From positions 1 to 64,000 of the forward strand of contig JACAEM010000023.1 in assembly GCA_013388855.1 (NCBI GenBank): a DNA stretch of 64,000 nt. The letters are read 5' to 3'. Position numbers and translations under genes: made by a program. The stretch comes from Chloroflexota bacterium (lineage in GTDB: Bacteria; Chloroflexota; Anaerolineae; Anaerolineales; Villigracilaceae). Positions 40,536-50,780 of this stretch are shown here, piece by piece. Under the pieces are notes generated by a model. It saw nothing but the letters and a program-made list of their open reading frames with translations. It searched no databases and was not told where the DNA came from. Numbering within the stretch: position 1 is the stretch's first letter; the number at the start of each line of letters is the position of its first letter.

Positions 40536-40572
40536 GGATCAGTATCTCCGCTAGAGAATCCAATGAGCGCAT

Positions 40573-43500
40573 CTATGAATGGTAACCATTCTCGTTATTG
40601 CCGTTGCCGCCATTTCTCTTGAACACGCCCAATTGCGCAATCGCTTTGGATGCATCCAGGGCTCGTCCCAGTTCACGAGCCGCGATTTGCAGCACCGCCT
40701 CCACAGAGGTGGCGCTCTGGATCTTTTGGCCGATGGCGTTCAACATGGCTTCGCGCTGCGCCTGGCGTTGTGCCATTTCATATTGGCGCCGGTTTTCGAC
40801 AGCCGTAGCAATCTGCGGGGCAAGAGAACTGAACAAGCGGATTTCTTCTTGTGTGAATGTATGAGGTTCTTCGCCTTCCAGAACGAGCGCGCCGATCTGT
40901 TGATTAGCGCTATACAGTGGCAGAACAGCAATAGTACGCAGATTTAACCTCTTGGCCACCTGTTCCATTGTCGTGGGATCCACCCGCTCGTCATTGAATA
41001 CGTCGTCGAAGAAGACCGGTGTGGGACTGATGAACATTGGCATGACCTGCATCACGTCACGCGAGTAGCGCGTTCCAACCGGAGTGACTTCATGACCGGT
41101 CCCGTTCCACCAATTGCCAATGATCGTCAATTCTTCGATCTCGCCGGATGATCCATACTGAAAGGTTGTGAGGAGCGCACGATTGGCGGCAGGAATCTCT
41201 AATGTTGTAACGACAGCGGCAACCAATTCCTGCAAACCTGTTGCCTGACTTATTTGACTGCTGGCATCGAACAATTTTTCCGATTGCGCCAGCGCGTTCC
41301 GAGCCTGGCCATACTGCCGCAAGCTTTCGACGTGATCACCGAGACGTTCCATAACAGTGTTCACAATTTCCAGTGAAGCGCTGTCCGGCACTTCCGAACC
41401 TAGGATGGAGACTTTGCCGATGGCTTGATCGCGTGTCTTGATCGGGAGAGTCAGACTAGCAGATTCAGGGTCCTGACTGACCGGCTGGACTTCATGAGTG
41501 TCATATCTATAGGCAACCTTTCCCCGTTTCCGGCTCTCCACGAATTGTTGCCAGCCTTCCAACATGGTGCGGCGGACAGCCAACTCTGCTTTATGGCGAT
41601 AGCGTTCGGCACTTTCGATCAGGCGCAGATTCTCGATCTGCTGTGCCATCTGTTGTGCAATGATTTTGACCAATTCAATCGCCTGATCCTTGCGAGAGGG
41701 GTCACCTATTTGAACGGTCAAAGACCCAAGCGGCTCACCGGTAACGGAAATGGGTGATGAGATCGTGTTCTCGTCGACCTGAAATTCATTTAATCGCACA
41801 AGCGGGATTACTTCATCTTGGCCAAATACAAAACCTATCTCTTCCGGCTTGTGAATTGCATCAAGATATTCATTCCAGTTCGTACGTGCCAGACGCCGGG
41901 CCTGCTTTTCTACTTCAGCGCGCGCCTCATTGGCTTCCTTCAACAGGTTTGCATTCTGGATCGCCACCGCCAGTTGCCCCGCTAATGCTTCAAAGGCGGG
42001 CAAGACTTCCTCATTCAACACGCCAGCTTCCCTGCTCTGCATATCGAGCACACCCACCACCTTGTCTGCCACAATCAAAGGCACAGCCATTTCACCACGT
42101 GTTTCGGGCAACAAGGGGTTTTGGCGGAATGTGGCGCTCCGTGCGGTATCGGAGATCACCACGGAATGTTTCTCGACTGCCGCGCGCCCGTTGATCGAGC
42201 CGGTATGGAGCGGCAGTCTGTGGCCGCGTTTGAGCAATTGTGCGCCCACCATTCCGGTACCGGCCTCGAGCTTAAGGGTTGACGCGCTGGCATCGGTCAG
42301 ATACACCTGCACATAATACAGATCGAATTCTTTCAAAATGAGTTCACAGGCGTCCGTCAACAGGACATCCAGATCACGAACTTGTGAGACCGCGCGACCC
42401 ACCCCTGCAGCAAGCACCAAATGGCGGGTGCGTTCCGCAACATGTTGCTCCAATCCCTGTAGGGTTTCCTGCAATTGGGATGTCATTTGGTTGAAAGCCT
42501 TTGCCAGGTCACCGACCTCGTCTGCGGATTCGACTGTTGCCCGTGCATTCAAGTCGCCTTCGATAATCTTTTGAGTGGCGCGTGACAGGTTGATGACCGG
42601 CGCGGCAAATGTGTTCCCCAACCATAGACCGATCAATGTAACGATGACCATCGCTACCAGAGTCGTCGCAAGTATCCGGAAGAAAACCGCCCGTTCCGCG
42701 GCGAGAACCTTTTCCGCGTCAATATCCACACCAATGATGCCTTCCCGCGTACCATCCGAACGATAGAACGGGGCATAGGCAGGGAGAACTGAACCATATG
42801 TGTCTGTGTAAATATCTTCTTCAACAACCGGTTCACTGAGCGTGTCAAAATGCATGCGCAGCAGTTCGCTCGGCTCGTTATACATCGTTCCGATGGGATC
42901 GCCTGGCTCGCCACCCTGCCGGGCGTTAATGACGAAATAAATCTGCCCCTGTTCATTCTTGCGCATGGTATAGATGTACTTCAGGTCGGGATCGGTTGCC
43001 AAGTAGTCAACATTTTGAGCCAATATATCCACGTGCGCTTTATCCTCTGCATTCTCAGGACCTTGAATAGTTGAATGCAAATCCCCATTCTGATTCATGG
43101 CTACCAGACTGACTATGTTGAGCATACGCTGGCGCATATCCTCGCGTATCTGATTGCGATAACTGAAATACACAATTGCCCCCACTGCAACCACAGAGAT
43201 CAAAGCAATCACAGTGTACGAAGTCACGATCTTGACGCGGATATTTCCGCCCCATGCCTGATGAATAACGATGACGCCAAGAATGAGCGCAAAGAGGATG
43301 GAGGACGCCCAACCTACATTGCTGACAGCACTTGTTAGCCGCCATGAGGGGGTAATCCATTCGATCATCCACATGATCATTAATGCCACCCCGGCAATGA
43401 CAATCGATCTGCGCCTTAATTCTTTAGGCAATAGCTGAGTGATCGTGATAGCCGAGACAGTTATAAGCGAGAAAGTCGCAGTTAAGGCTCTTCCGGTATA

Positions 43501-43794
43501 CAGGAATGGTCCAGATGCAAACAGCACGATTGCCGTATAAAACACGATCTGGGCGCCCATTTTCTGTTGACCGCGGAGTGTCGACAGGATCACGGCGAAT
43601 CCAGCGATAATAACCAAAACATGAACAGCCATCGCTATGTAGGAAGTCGTCGTTTTAGGCACTTGAAGGATGTTTCGCAGTAATGCTATGTTAGCCAATA
43701 TAATTAATACGCTCAGGGCAATGTTGCCCCAAAACTTGACAGGGGTAGTTTCGCTGTCGGTTGCCTGTTGTGGAATATGTATGCTCTTATCCAT
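40573..43794 (-). CDS. Kinase-less membrane receptor: 6TM-Cache-HAMP-GAF array
   Basis: A 1073-residue protein. Residues 20-180 hold about six membrane helices. TM7 (190-210), an extracytoplasmic Cache/PDC-like domain (215-365; YIYTMRKNEQGQIYFVIN, EGIIGVDIDAE), TM8 (372-395) and HAMP (395-450) follow. Then come GAF (465-615), two W-type GAF-like modules (630-725 with W640, 738-825 with W748), GAF (840-1015), and a tail NAIGQKIQSATSVEAVL. No HisKA, HATPase, GGDEF or methyl-accepting region is present. It probably signals by contact with a separate kinase. The N-terminal 200 residues are paralogous to the next protein. Confidence 0.88.
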   Translation of the reverse strand: MDKSIHIPQQATDSETTPVKFWGNIALSVLIILANIALLRNILQVPKTTTSYIAMAVHVLVIIAGFAVILSTLRGQQKMGAQIVFYTAIVLFASGPFLYTGRALTATFSLITVSAITITQLLPKELRRRSIVIAGVALMIMWMIEWITPSWRLTSAVSNVGWASSILFALILGVIVIHQAWGGNIRVKIVTSYTVIALISVVAVGAIVYFSYRNQIREDMRQRMLNIVSLVAMNQNGDLHSTIQGPENAEDKAHVDILAQNVDYLATDPDLKYIYTMRKNEQGQIYFVINARQGGEPGDPIGTMYNEPSELLRMHFDTLSEPVVEEDIYTDTYGSVLPAYAPFYRSDGTREGIIGVDIDAEKVLAAERAVFFRILATTLVAMVIVTLIGLWLGNTFAAPVINLSRATQKIIEGDLNARATVESADEVGDLAKAFNQMTSQLQETLQGLEQHVAERTRHLVLAAGVGRAVSQVRDLDVLLTDACELILKEFDLYYVQVYLTDASASTLKLEAGTGMVGAQLLKRGHRLPLHTGSINGRAAVEKHSVVISDTARSATFRQNPLLPETRGEMAVPLIVADKVVGVLDMQSREAGVLNEEVLPAFEALAGQLAVAIQNANLLKEANEARAEVEKQARRLARTNWNEYLDAIHKPEEIGFVFGQDEVIPLVRLNEFQVDENTISSPISVTGEPLGSLTVQIGDPSRKDQAIELVKIIAQQMAQQIENLRLIESAERYRHKAELAVRRTMLEGWQQFVESRKRGKVAYRYDTHEVQPVSQDPESASLTLPIKTRDQAIGKVSILGSEVPDSASLEIVNTVMERLGDHVESLRQYGQARNALAQSEKLFDASSQISQATGLQELVAAVVTTLEIPAANRALLTTFQYGSSGEIEELTIIGNWWNGTGHEVTPVGTRYSRDVMQVMPMFISPTPVFFDDVFNDERVDPTTMEQVAKRLNLRTIAVLPLYSANQQIGALVLEGEEPHTFTQEEIRLFSSLAPQIATAVENRRQYEMAQRQAQREAMLNAIGQKIQSATSVEAVLQIAARELGRALDASKAIAQLGVFKRNGGNGNNENGYHS

Positions 43795-43827
43795 GTTTGT
43801 GCTCCTGTCGTAATTCAGAGACCATGT

Positions 43828-46269
43828 TTAATTCATATCAGTCAAATTGCGGTTATCATCGCGCCGGGAAATGCTGGCGCTTACCTGAGGTGCGCCGAGC
43901 ACCAGTCCCAGTTCGCGAATACCAACCTTCAGGGTTTCTTCAATGGAGGTTGCCCGCTGTATTTTTTGACCGATGGTATTGACCAACGACTCCAGTTCAG
44001 CCTGTTTCTGTGATCGTTCAAATGCGCGCACGTTCTGAATGGATGTTGCTACGAGGGACGCCAGCGTAGTCCCGACCGAGACGTCCGCGTCCGTAAAGCG
44101 CCCAACCTCGTCAGATTGGATATCGAGTACCCCGATTACATTGCCACCGACGATCATCGGTACAGCCGACTCGGAACGTGTATTGGGTAGCAGGGGATTG
44201 GGAAGAAAATCAGGCGCCTGGGTTACATCGTTGACAATCACGCCTTTTCGTTCGCGCGCAGCGCGGGCAACGAGAGACTGCTCCCGGTCCAGAGGGATCG
44301 AGCGCCCCTCGGCTACCATGGCGCGTCCGGCTTCTCCTGCGCCCGCGGCCAGGACCAGATTCTTACTCTCATCATCCAACAGGTAGATATGAGCGTGATA
44401 CAGTCCGAACCGTTCCTTGGTGAGGTCGACGACTTCCTGTAACAGCATTTTGGAGTCGAGGATGGTGGCGGTCGCGGTGCCTACTTCTGCAACGGTTGCC
44501 AGATCCCGGGTGCGGACGGCGACGCGCTGCTCGAGTGTGTCGAGCATATTGCGCAACTGGGACGTCATGGAATTGAAGGCTCTGGCAAGGATGCCGGTTT
44601 CATTTGACGCTTTTACATCGGCAACAGCATTCAGGTTTCCGGCTGAAATCGTATTGGCTACTGCTGTCAGGTCAATGACCGGACGTACAAGTTGTCCGGT
44701 AAGGTACCACAGCACGAAAAGAGAAAGTACGATGATGCCCAGGCTGATCAGGACCTCCCGGAACGCCGATTCTATGGCTGGAGCGGTGATTGCAGAAAAT
44801 GGAATGATCAGTCCAAGCGATGAGTGCAAGCCGGTTTCACCGACTCCCACAGGAGCAAATACCCGCAGGTATTGTCCATCCGGACTCAGGCTGGTGAAGG
44901 TTTCGCCGGCCGCAATCCGTGGCAGGATTTGCTCGAGATCCGGGTATATCAAATTTGCCGGTTGAAGCACCTGATCTGGCTGATTACGAACGGCGACCAA
45001 TGTGCCGGTGTCGGTCAAAAGCACAGCCGTGGCTGTTCCGTTATACAGGTCGATTTCGTCAACGATGCTCTGTAAAAAATCGATTTTAAGATCCACGCCT
45101 ACAACGCCGTAAAAGCGGTCGTTTTCCATGATAGGAACCACCAGCGATGTCATCAAAACATCCTCTCCGCCGACCTCATAGAAGAAAGGGGGAATGATGG
45201 TTTCTTGCTTTGATTGCCTGGGGAGGTTATAGAAATCGTTGAGACCGGCTGTCTCATAATCTCTGATTGCTTCGCCGCGGACAGAGTCATTTACCCGCAC
45301 CCAATAGGGAATAAATCGCCCGGTGCTGTCATGAAGGGGAGTATTGGCAAATTGGGCATCCAGCCCATCGAAGGCATTTGGCTCCCATATTGTCCAAGTG
45401 CCTAGGAAAGTAGGATTCTCCTCAGCAACTCTCCTTAATATGGCATTTGCCTGATTACGTGTCAAATGCCCTGGATGAACCGCATCCTTCCCAATCCCGA
45501 GGCTGTACGCCAGTGTTCGCGCCGCATCCAATGCCGGAGCGACCTGGTTTTGGACATTCTCGGCGTGTGCCTCGGCGATAGCAAGCGCCTCTGTCTCTGC
45601 TGAAGCAATGGCAGCTTGCCTGCTTGTTATGATGGAATAAGTGACCAGCACGCCGGACATGATTACTACAAGTAAGCCCGTTAAGAGCGTGATTTGGATC
45701 CTGATGCTGGAAATGATCCTGTTCCACGACAGGCGAATAGTGATGCCGGTAAGAATGAGCGCAAAGAGGATGGAGGCTGCCAACCCCGCTCCAGCGGCTG
45801 TACGGGCTGGTAACCGCCAGGAAGGATTGATCCATGCGGCCGTCAGTATGATCAGCAATGCGACCCCGGTCATGACAATCGATCTGCGCCTTGATTCTTT
45901 GGGTAACAGTTGGGAGATTATGATTGTCGCAATGACCAAGAGTGAGAAGGATGCGGAAAAGATACTTTCCGCATAAAGGAATGACCCGGATGCAAACAAT
46001 CCGATGGCTGTATAAAATACAACCTGGGCGCCGGATTTCTGGTGACCACGAACGGTCAACAGGATCACGAGAGATGTAGCGAGAATGACTAAAGAGTGAA
46101 ATGCTCTGGCCACATAAGAAATCGTTGCATCAGGTAGTTGAAAGGCAGTTCGCAACAGTACGATATTCGCCAATAACCCCAGTGCGGCGATGACAATATT
46201 GCCCCAAAATTGGATGGGCGTAATGTCGCTGTTCGTTACCTGGTGGGAAGTCTGTTTGTTTTTATCCAT
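43828..46269 (-). CDS. Kinase-less membrane receptor: 6TM-Cache-HAMP-GAF
   Basis: An 813-residue receptor. About six N-terminal helices (20-185) precede a TM, a large extracytoplasmic double-Cache-like domain (about 225-500; TWTIWEPNAFDGLD, MTSLVVPIMENDRFYGVVGVD), a second TM (about 510-535) and HAMP. A GAF domain (about 600-765) ends with the tail NTIGQKIQRATSIEETLKV. No catalytic or kinase domain is present. The GAF domain is nearly identical in many stretches to that of the next gene (SIPLDREQSLVARAARE, DFLPNPLLP), indicating recent duplication. It is co-oriented with tight spacing (about 35 nt) on both sides. Confidence 0.88.
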   Translation of the reverse strand: MDKNKQTSHQVTNSDITPIQFWGNIVIAALGLLANIVLLRTAFQLPDATISYVARAFHSLVILATSLVILLTVRGHQKSGAQVVFYTAIGLFASGSFLYAESIFSASFSLLVIATIIISQLLPKESRRRSIVMTGVALLIILTAAWINPSWRLPARTAAGAGLAASILFALILTGITIRLSWNRIISSIRIQITLLTGLLVVIMSGVLVTYSIITSRQAAIASAETEALAIAEAHAENVQNQVAPALDAARTLAYSLGIGKDAVHPGHLTRNQANAILRRVAEENPTFLGTWTIWEPNAFDGLDAQFANTPLHDSTGRFIPYWVRVNDSVRGEAIRDYETAGLNDFYNLPRQSKQETIIPPFFYEVGGEDVLMTSLVVPIMENDRFYGVVGVDLKIDFLQSIVDEIDLYNGTATAVLLTDTGTLVAVRNQPDQVLQPANLIYPDLEQILPRIAAGETFTSLSPDGQYLRVFAPVGVGETGLHSSLGLIIPFSAITAPAIESAFREVLISLGIIVLSLFVLWYLTGQLVRPVIDLTAVANTISAGNLNAVADVKASNETGILARAFNSMTSQLRNMLDTLEQRVAVRTRDLATVAEVGTATATILDSKMLLQEVVDLTKERFGLYHAHIYLLDDESKNLVLAAGAGEAGRAMVAEGRSIPLDREQSLVARAARERKGVIVNDVTQAPDFLPNPLLPNTRSESAVPMIVGGNVIGVLDIQSDEVGRFTDADVSVGTTLASLVATSIQNVRAFERSQKQAELESLVNTIGQKIQRATSIEETLKVGIRELGLVLGAPQVSASISRRDDNRNLTDMN

Positions 46270-46304
46270 GGAAGTGCTCCTAAAGGTTGAACATGTTCAA
46301 CTCG

Positions 46305-48680
46305 CTAATTCTCGTTGCCATCCATCGTTAACGCGGGTGGTTCAATAGCCACGATGGTTTCCCGACCGCCAAGCACGTGCCCCACTTCGCGTGCCGCCAC
46401 TTGCAGCGCCTCTTCCACCGTGATTGCGCTCTGAATCTTCTGGGTGATGAGGTTGATCGCTTCCTGCTCGACGGCGCGCTTACGGATCAATTCCTCCAAG
46501 TGGCGGCGTTCCGTAATATCCTGATTCGCACCGTACCAGCGAATAATCTTTCCATTCTCATCCCGTTCCACATTGACATTAACAGAGATATAGCCGGTTT
46601 CGCCATTCTCAAAAAGGATGCGGTGTTCCAAAGTAGCTCGGTAATAACGCTCTTTGGCTTCGAGAGCTTTCCCGATCTCGGCCCCTACGAGTGCTGCATC
46701 ATCCGGGTGAACAAAATTCCTAGAATACTCAGCAGAAGATAGTTTGTACCCACCCACCTTTTCCGCTGTAGTACGAAAAATGGAATAGAACTGGTCATTG
46801 AAAGTAAAGATGTCTTTATCTACATCGTATTCCCAGTTGCCAAGGCGGGAAATAGTCAGCGCTTCCGCTAATTGAGCCTGGCTGCGCTGGATTTCAGCGA
46901 AGGAACGTGAATTTTGGATGGCAGTTGCAATCTGTGATGCCAGCGTAGTTTGAACCGCGACATCTGCTTCTGTAAAGCGTCCGACAACCTCCGATTGCAC
47001 ATCCAAAACACCGATCACGTGTTCACCGATCATCATTGGCACTGCCATCTCGGAGTGTGTGTCCGGTAGTAATGGGTTGGGGAGGAAGTCTGGTGTTTGG
47101 GTTACATCATTGACGGTGACACCTTTTTTCTCGCGTGCAGCGCGGGCAACCAGTGATTGCTCACGGTCAAGTGGAATCGAGCGACCTTCAGCGACCATCT
47201 GGCGTCCGACTTTGCCTGCACCGGACGCTAGCACGAGCGTATCGCCTGCTTCATTCAACAGATAGATATGGGCATGGTAGAAAGCAAAACGTTCTTTTGC
47301 CAGGTCCACAACTTGTTGTAAGAGCCTATCTGTTTCCAGAATGGTAGATGCAGTTGTACTGACTTCCGCCACGGTGGTCAGTGCTTGGGTGCGTTCGGCG
47401 ACGCGCTGTTCCAACGTGCTGAAGGCCTGTCTTAATTCCTGACGCATTTGATTAAAGGTCTCAGCAAGATCTTCAATTTCATCATTTGTGTGAATATTCA
47501 ACGGACTCACTACCTCATCGAAACTAGGACTATCATCTCTTTGGGAAACCGAACTAGCCCACGTGGCAATCTCTCGAAGTGGACGCGTAATGGATAGTGA
47601 GAACAGGAACAGCGCTACGCTTGCAACAACCAATACGATGACAGATAACAAAATGAGATTGTTCTGTAACTGAACCGCCGGTTGGAAAAGTTCTTTCTGG
47701 GGATAGGCAAGCCCTAACGACCAACCGGTGTTCATGCCGATGGGTTGGTACTCCACAAACATCGAATTGCCTTGAGGATCTATGACGTTTGCAAACCCCG
47801 ACTGGCCGGCAATCATTTGTTTGATTACATTATTCCAGGAGGATTCTTGCTCCGAAGGGTTAGGAATCATCAGATGATCTTCCATGATGTTATATTGACC
47901 ACCCTGATCACCGATACCTAAGATCACCCCATCCTTATCTATCAAGAATGCATAACCGTACTTTCCCACTGCGATTTGTCGCACAATATCCTGGGTCTGT
48001 GAGAAGGCGATGTCCGTTGTCGCAACGCCTTTTAATTTTCCTGAAGCATCATGAAATGGCACACTCCAAGTCACCATCCAAATCTTTGCACCACCTGTAT
48101 CGAAGTAAGGGGGAGATAAAATGATCCCATTGGCCTCCTTAGCAAGGTTATACCAATCCTGTGAAGGATAATTGTTTTCAGGTGTACCAAGCTGGGTAAA
48201 CTGTAATGAACCACTAGCTGTGCGATTGTAATAAGGCGCCCAGTAGAGTACATCAGGTTTGAATCGATAAGGCTCATAGGCAATTGCGGAGCCGACCACT
48301 TGCTCGTTTTGAGAGAGCATGTGCGCGATCACCTGCTTACTTTCTTCTTCATCGAGATTCATAGACGCCGCGACTGTACTCAGATCAATCGCCATGCTTC
48401 GCGTCCAAGTCAAGTGCGATCGAATGCTTTCAGCTTGCAGGGATGCCTCTGTTTGCAGGTTGCTCTCGAGCGTTTTCATCAAAGTCAATCGGGAAACACT
48501 CACGCTGATAATCGTTAACCCCAGAAATGCTAAAGCCAAAAGACTGATGGCCACAACTGGCAATTTGATCCGCAGGTTGAAACGAGTCTTACGACGCGAT
48601 TCAGGAAGAGACTTTAGAGTTTCTGCTTTATCGTCTTGAGATGCATCGTTTTTTCCAGATTTGGAAAACATATTTTTCAT
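46305..48680 (-). CDS. Kinase-less membrane receptor: dCache-HAMP-GAF-PAS
   Basis: A 791-residue receptor. One TM (about 40-60), a dCache_1-like sensor (65-345; PPYFDTGGAKIWMVTWSVPF, YGYAFLIDKDGVILG), TM (350-372) and HAMP are followed by GAF (about 450-600) and PAS/PAC (605-735; GNWEYDVDKDIFTFNDQFY, WYGANQDITERRHLEEL). The tail LITQKIQSAITVEEALQV is shared with the other two receptors. No kinase domain. The ATG at 48680, 2 nt after the upstream kinase stop, is chosen over an in-frame start at 48764 lying inside that gene. dCache domains often bind amino acids or other small ligands. Confidence 0.88.
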   Translation of the reverse strand: MKNMFSKSGKNDASQDDKAETLKSLPESRRKTRFNLRIKLPVVAISLLALAFLGLTIISVSVSRLTLMKTLESNLQTEASLQAESIRSHLTWTRSMAIDLSTVAASMNLDEEESKQVIAHMLSQNEQVVGSAIAYEPYRFKPDVLYWAPYYNRTASGSLQFTQLGTPENNYPSQDWYNLAKEANGIILSPPYFDTGGAKIWMVTWSVPFHDASGKLKGVATTDIAFSQTQDIVRQIAVGKYGYAFLIDKDGVILGIGDQGGQYNIMEDHLMIPNPSEQESSWNNVIKQMIAGQSGFANVIDPQGNSMFVEYQPIGMNTGWSLGLAYPQKELFQPAVQLQNNLILLSVIVLVVASVALFLFSLSITRPLREIATWASSVSQRDDSPSFDEVVSPLNIHTNDEIEDLAETFNQMRQELRQAFSTLEQRVAERTQALTTVAEVSTTASTILETDRLLQQVVDLAKERFAFYHAHIYLLNEAGDTLVLASGAGKVGRQMVAEGRSIPLDREQSLVARAAREKKGVTVNDVTQTPDFLPNPLLPDTHSEMAVPMMIGEHVIGVLDVQSEVVGRFTEADVAVQTTLASQIATAIQNSRSFAEIQRSQAQLAEALTISRLGNWEYDVDKDIFTFNDQFYSIFRTTAEKVGGYKLSSAEYSRNFVHPDDAALVGAEIGKALEAKERYYRATLEHRILFENGETGYISVNVNVERDENGKIIRWYGANQDITERRHLEELIRKRAVEQEAINLITQKIQSAITVEEALQVAAREVGHVLGGRETIVAIEPPALTMDGNEN

Positions 48681-48682
48681 GT

Positions 48683-49786
48683 TTATGCGGTCTCCTGTTC
48701 TTGCTGTAATACAATTGGGGAAAGCTCTTTCATGTACGAGCACGGCAGAGTAACGGTAAAACAACTACCTTTGCCCGGCTCACTCTGCACATCAATCGTT
48801 CCTTGATGTCCTTCGATAATTGATTTCACAATAGCCAGTCCCAAACCAGTGCCTTGAATGTCATTGTGTCCGTTATTGCGGACACGATAGAAGCGGTCGA
48901 AGATATGTGGCAGATCGATAGATGGAATGCCATAACCCGTATCTTTGACGTTGATCTTCGCCAGGTTTGATTCAAGTTCCAGGGAAAGCGTGATTATGCC
49001 TCCCTCAGGTGTATATTTGACAGCGTTTCCAATTAAATTTCGCAGCACCCGACGTAGTTGTGATTCATTACCAAGCACAGTTATCTGAGGCTCTGTTTTC
49101 TCTAACGCGAGCCGCTGTCTCTTTAATGCGGCTTGAGGTTGAAATTCGCCGGCGATCTCAAAAAGCGATTGGGAGATATCTACTGCAACCTTTTTCGACT
49201 CTGCGTCCAGATCAAATTTTGTCAGATACAGTATGTCTTCCAGCAGTTCGCTCATATGGACAGCCGCATGCTGAATTTGTTGTACAAATTCGTTTTGATG
49301 CGCGTTAAGCGATCCGGTCGCCTTGGTCAGGTGACTAAATCCGATGATCGAAGTAATCGGACTTCTCAGGTCGTGCACTGCAGTTGCGAAAAATCCGTCC
49401 TTCATTTTTTCGCGTTCTTTGAAACGTGATACATCGTATAAAACAACTGCATAGCTGCCTGCCTGAACGCAACTAATCTCTGCTGAGAAGATGCGTTTGT
49501 CGGGCCAAATGATCTCTCCAACGAGGGAATCTTGCGAGCATATTGCTTTGTCCAGCAATTGACACAAAGACTCATAGCCCGAATCCGCTGAAAGTTTCTG
49601 CCCGAGTTTTGGCCCCCGGTCATCAAATAGTTTTTGTCCGGCGGGGCTCGCAAACAATAGATTTGCCTGCACGTCGAATATTAAAATTGCCAAGGCGGTG
49701 TTTTCTAAAATGGCTGCCAGTTGCAGTTCCTGGTCTAACACGAAACGCAATCCAACCTTCTCTAAAGTGAGGCTTGTTTCGTTCAT
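48683..49786 (-). CDS. PAS-type sensor histidine kinase
   Basis: A 367-residue soluble kinase. An N-terminal PAS-like domain (residues 15-130; ILENTALAILIFDVQANLLF) is followed by HisKA with phospho-His in AVHDLRSPITSIIGFSHLT (near 142). HATPase follows: N-box VLRNLIGNAVKYTPEGG, G1 VKDTGYGIPSIDL, F-box FDRFYR, G2 GTGLGLAIVKSIIEGH. It lies directly before the three kinase-less receptors, 2 nt from the first. It could therefore be their signalling partner. Confidence 0.92.
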   Translation of the reverse strand: MNETSLTLEKVGLRFVLDQELQLAAILENTALAILIFDVQANLLFASPAGQKLFDDRGPKLGQKLSADSGYESLCQLLDKAICSQDSLVGEIIWPDKRIFSAEISCVQAGSYAVVLYDVSRFKEREKMKDGFFATAVHDLRSPITSIIGFSHLTKATGSLNAHQNEFVQQIQHAAVHMSELLEDILYLTKFDLDAESKKVAVDISQSLFEIAGEFQPQAALKRQRLALEKTEPQITVLGNESQLRRVLRNLIGNAVKYTPEGGIITLSLELESNLAKINVKDTGYGIPSIDLPHIFDRFYRVRNNGHNDIQGTGLGLAIVKSIIEGHQGTIDVQSEPGKGSCFTVTLPCSYMKELSPIVLQQEQETA

Positions 49787-49972
49787 GAAAGTTCCCTATC
49801 CATTTCTTTCAGAACCTGGCTGACGATTTGGCAGACCCTTTCTGGGTGCACCGGTTACTGAAGTTCATGCCACCATTTTGCATGAACTTCAGCGTTGAAA
49901 CATTAGGTTAAATTGGAAATAATTGGGAAAAATTGAAAAACTTGATGCGCCGTTGAAGCTCTACACCCTGCT
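49787..49972. other. Internal spacer of the signalling cluster with a hairpin
   Basis: 186 nt with no gene. A perfect 13-bp stem (CTGAAGTTCATGC at 49858-49870 with 49880-49892) has a 9-nt loop and no U-tract. It may reduce read-through from the upstream kinase/regulator pair or be a protein-binding site, so the cluster may be two transcripts. Confidence 0.55.
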
Positions 49973-50779
49973 TTAATTCATGATAAGGCGATAGCCCGTC
50001 CCCCGAACATTCAAGAGATAGATGGGATTCCGGGGATTTGGTTCAAGCGCCTGCCGAATCTGATAGACGTGCCATCTACCCATTTCCTGGGCTTCGCGCA
50101 GATCGGTCTCATAGCCTTGTGCCTCTGCAACCAGTGTCTGAAAATCCACCACATTTGGCGAATGACGCGTCAGCACCACCAGATAATCAAAGGTAGCTGT
50201 AGGCAGAATAAAGGGATTCTCCTTCATCGTTGCACGTCGCGCTAGCAGATCAACCGTAAGCTCCCCACGCCTTAAGAAACGGTCATCCCCAGCCGATACT
50301 TGTCCAAGCCTCGAATCGGCATTCTGTCCCTTTGGGCTTTGTATAGAGTGTAGTTCGATCTGGAGGGCATCGATCTGTCTTTGAAGTTCGCGTTTGCGTC
50401 GCTCCTCCTGCTTGCTGGCAAGGATGGCTTGAGTACGGTCAATTACTGCCTGTGGTTTCAAGGGCTTAAGCAAATAATCGGTTGCCCCGCGCCGGAGTGC
50501 TTCCACCGCGGAGTGTACATCGGGTTGTGCCGTAAACAGGACTATGGGCAGATCGGGAAATTTTGCGTGAATGATCTTTATAACTTCCAAACCATTAAGA
50601 CCCGGCATACGTATATCCAAATAGAGCAAATCAAACACTTGCTCGGAGGCGATGGCGATACCCTCTTTTCCATTAGCCGCGGTTGTAACATCATACCCAG
50701 CCTGCTGCAGGACACGCGCCATCATCTGGCGTAAGCCGGCTTCATCGTCGATAATCAGAATATGTCCACCGGAATTCAC
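49973..50779 (-). CDS. OmpR-type DNA-binding response regulator
   Basis: A 268-residue regulator. An N-terminal receiver (acidic pocket in ILIIDDEAG, phospho-acceptor D55 in LLYLDIRMPG, Thr switch VLFTAQ, Lys in YLLKPLKP) is joined by a coiled-coil linker (about 120-150) to a C-terminal winged helix (about 170-268; TATFDYLVVLTRHSPNVV, VYQIRQALEPNPRNPIYLLNVRGTGYRL). Regulators of this class bind direct repeats about 11 bp apart, as found in the five promoter elements at 54.3-63.6 kb. It is the only DNA-binding regulator recognised in the window. Its ATG lies 1 nt after the upstream kinase stop. Confidence 0.92.
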   Translation of the reverse strand: MNSGGHILIIDDEAGLRQMMARVLQQAGYDVTTAANGKEGIAIASEQVFDLLYLDIRMPGLNGLEVIKIIHAKFPDLPIVLFTAQPDVHSAVEALRRGATDYLLKPLKPQAVIDRTQAILASKQEERRKRELQRQIDALQIELHSIQSPKGQNADSRLGQVSAGDDRFLRRGELTVDLLARRATMKENPFILPTATFDYLVVLTRHSPNVVDFQTLVAEAQGYETDLREAQEMGRWHVYQIRQALEPNPRNPIYLLNVRGTGYRLIMN

Positions 50780-50780
50780 T

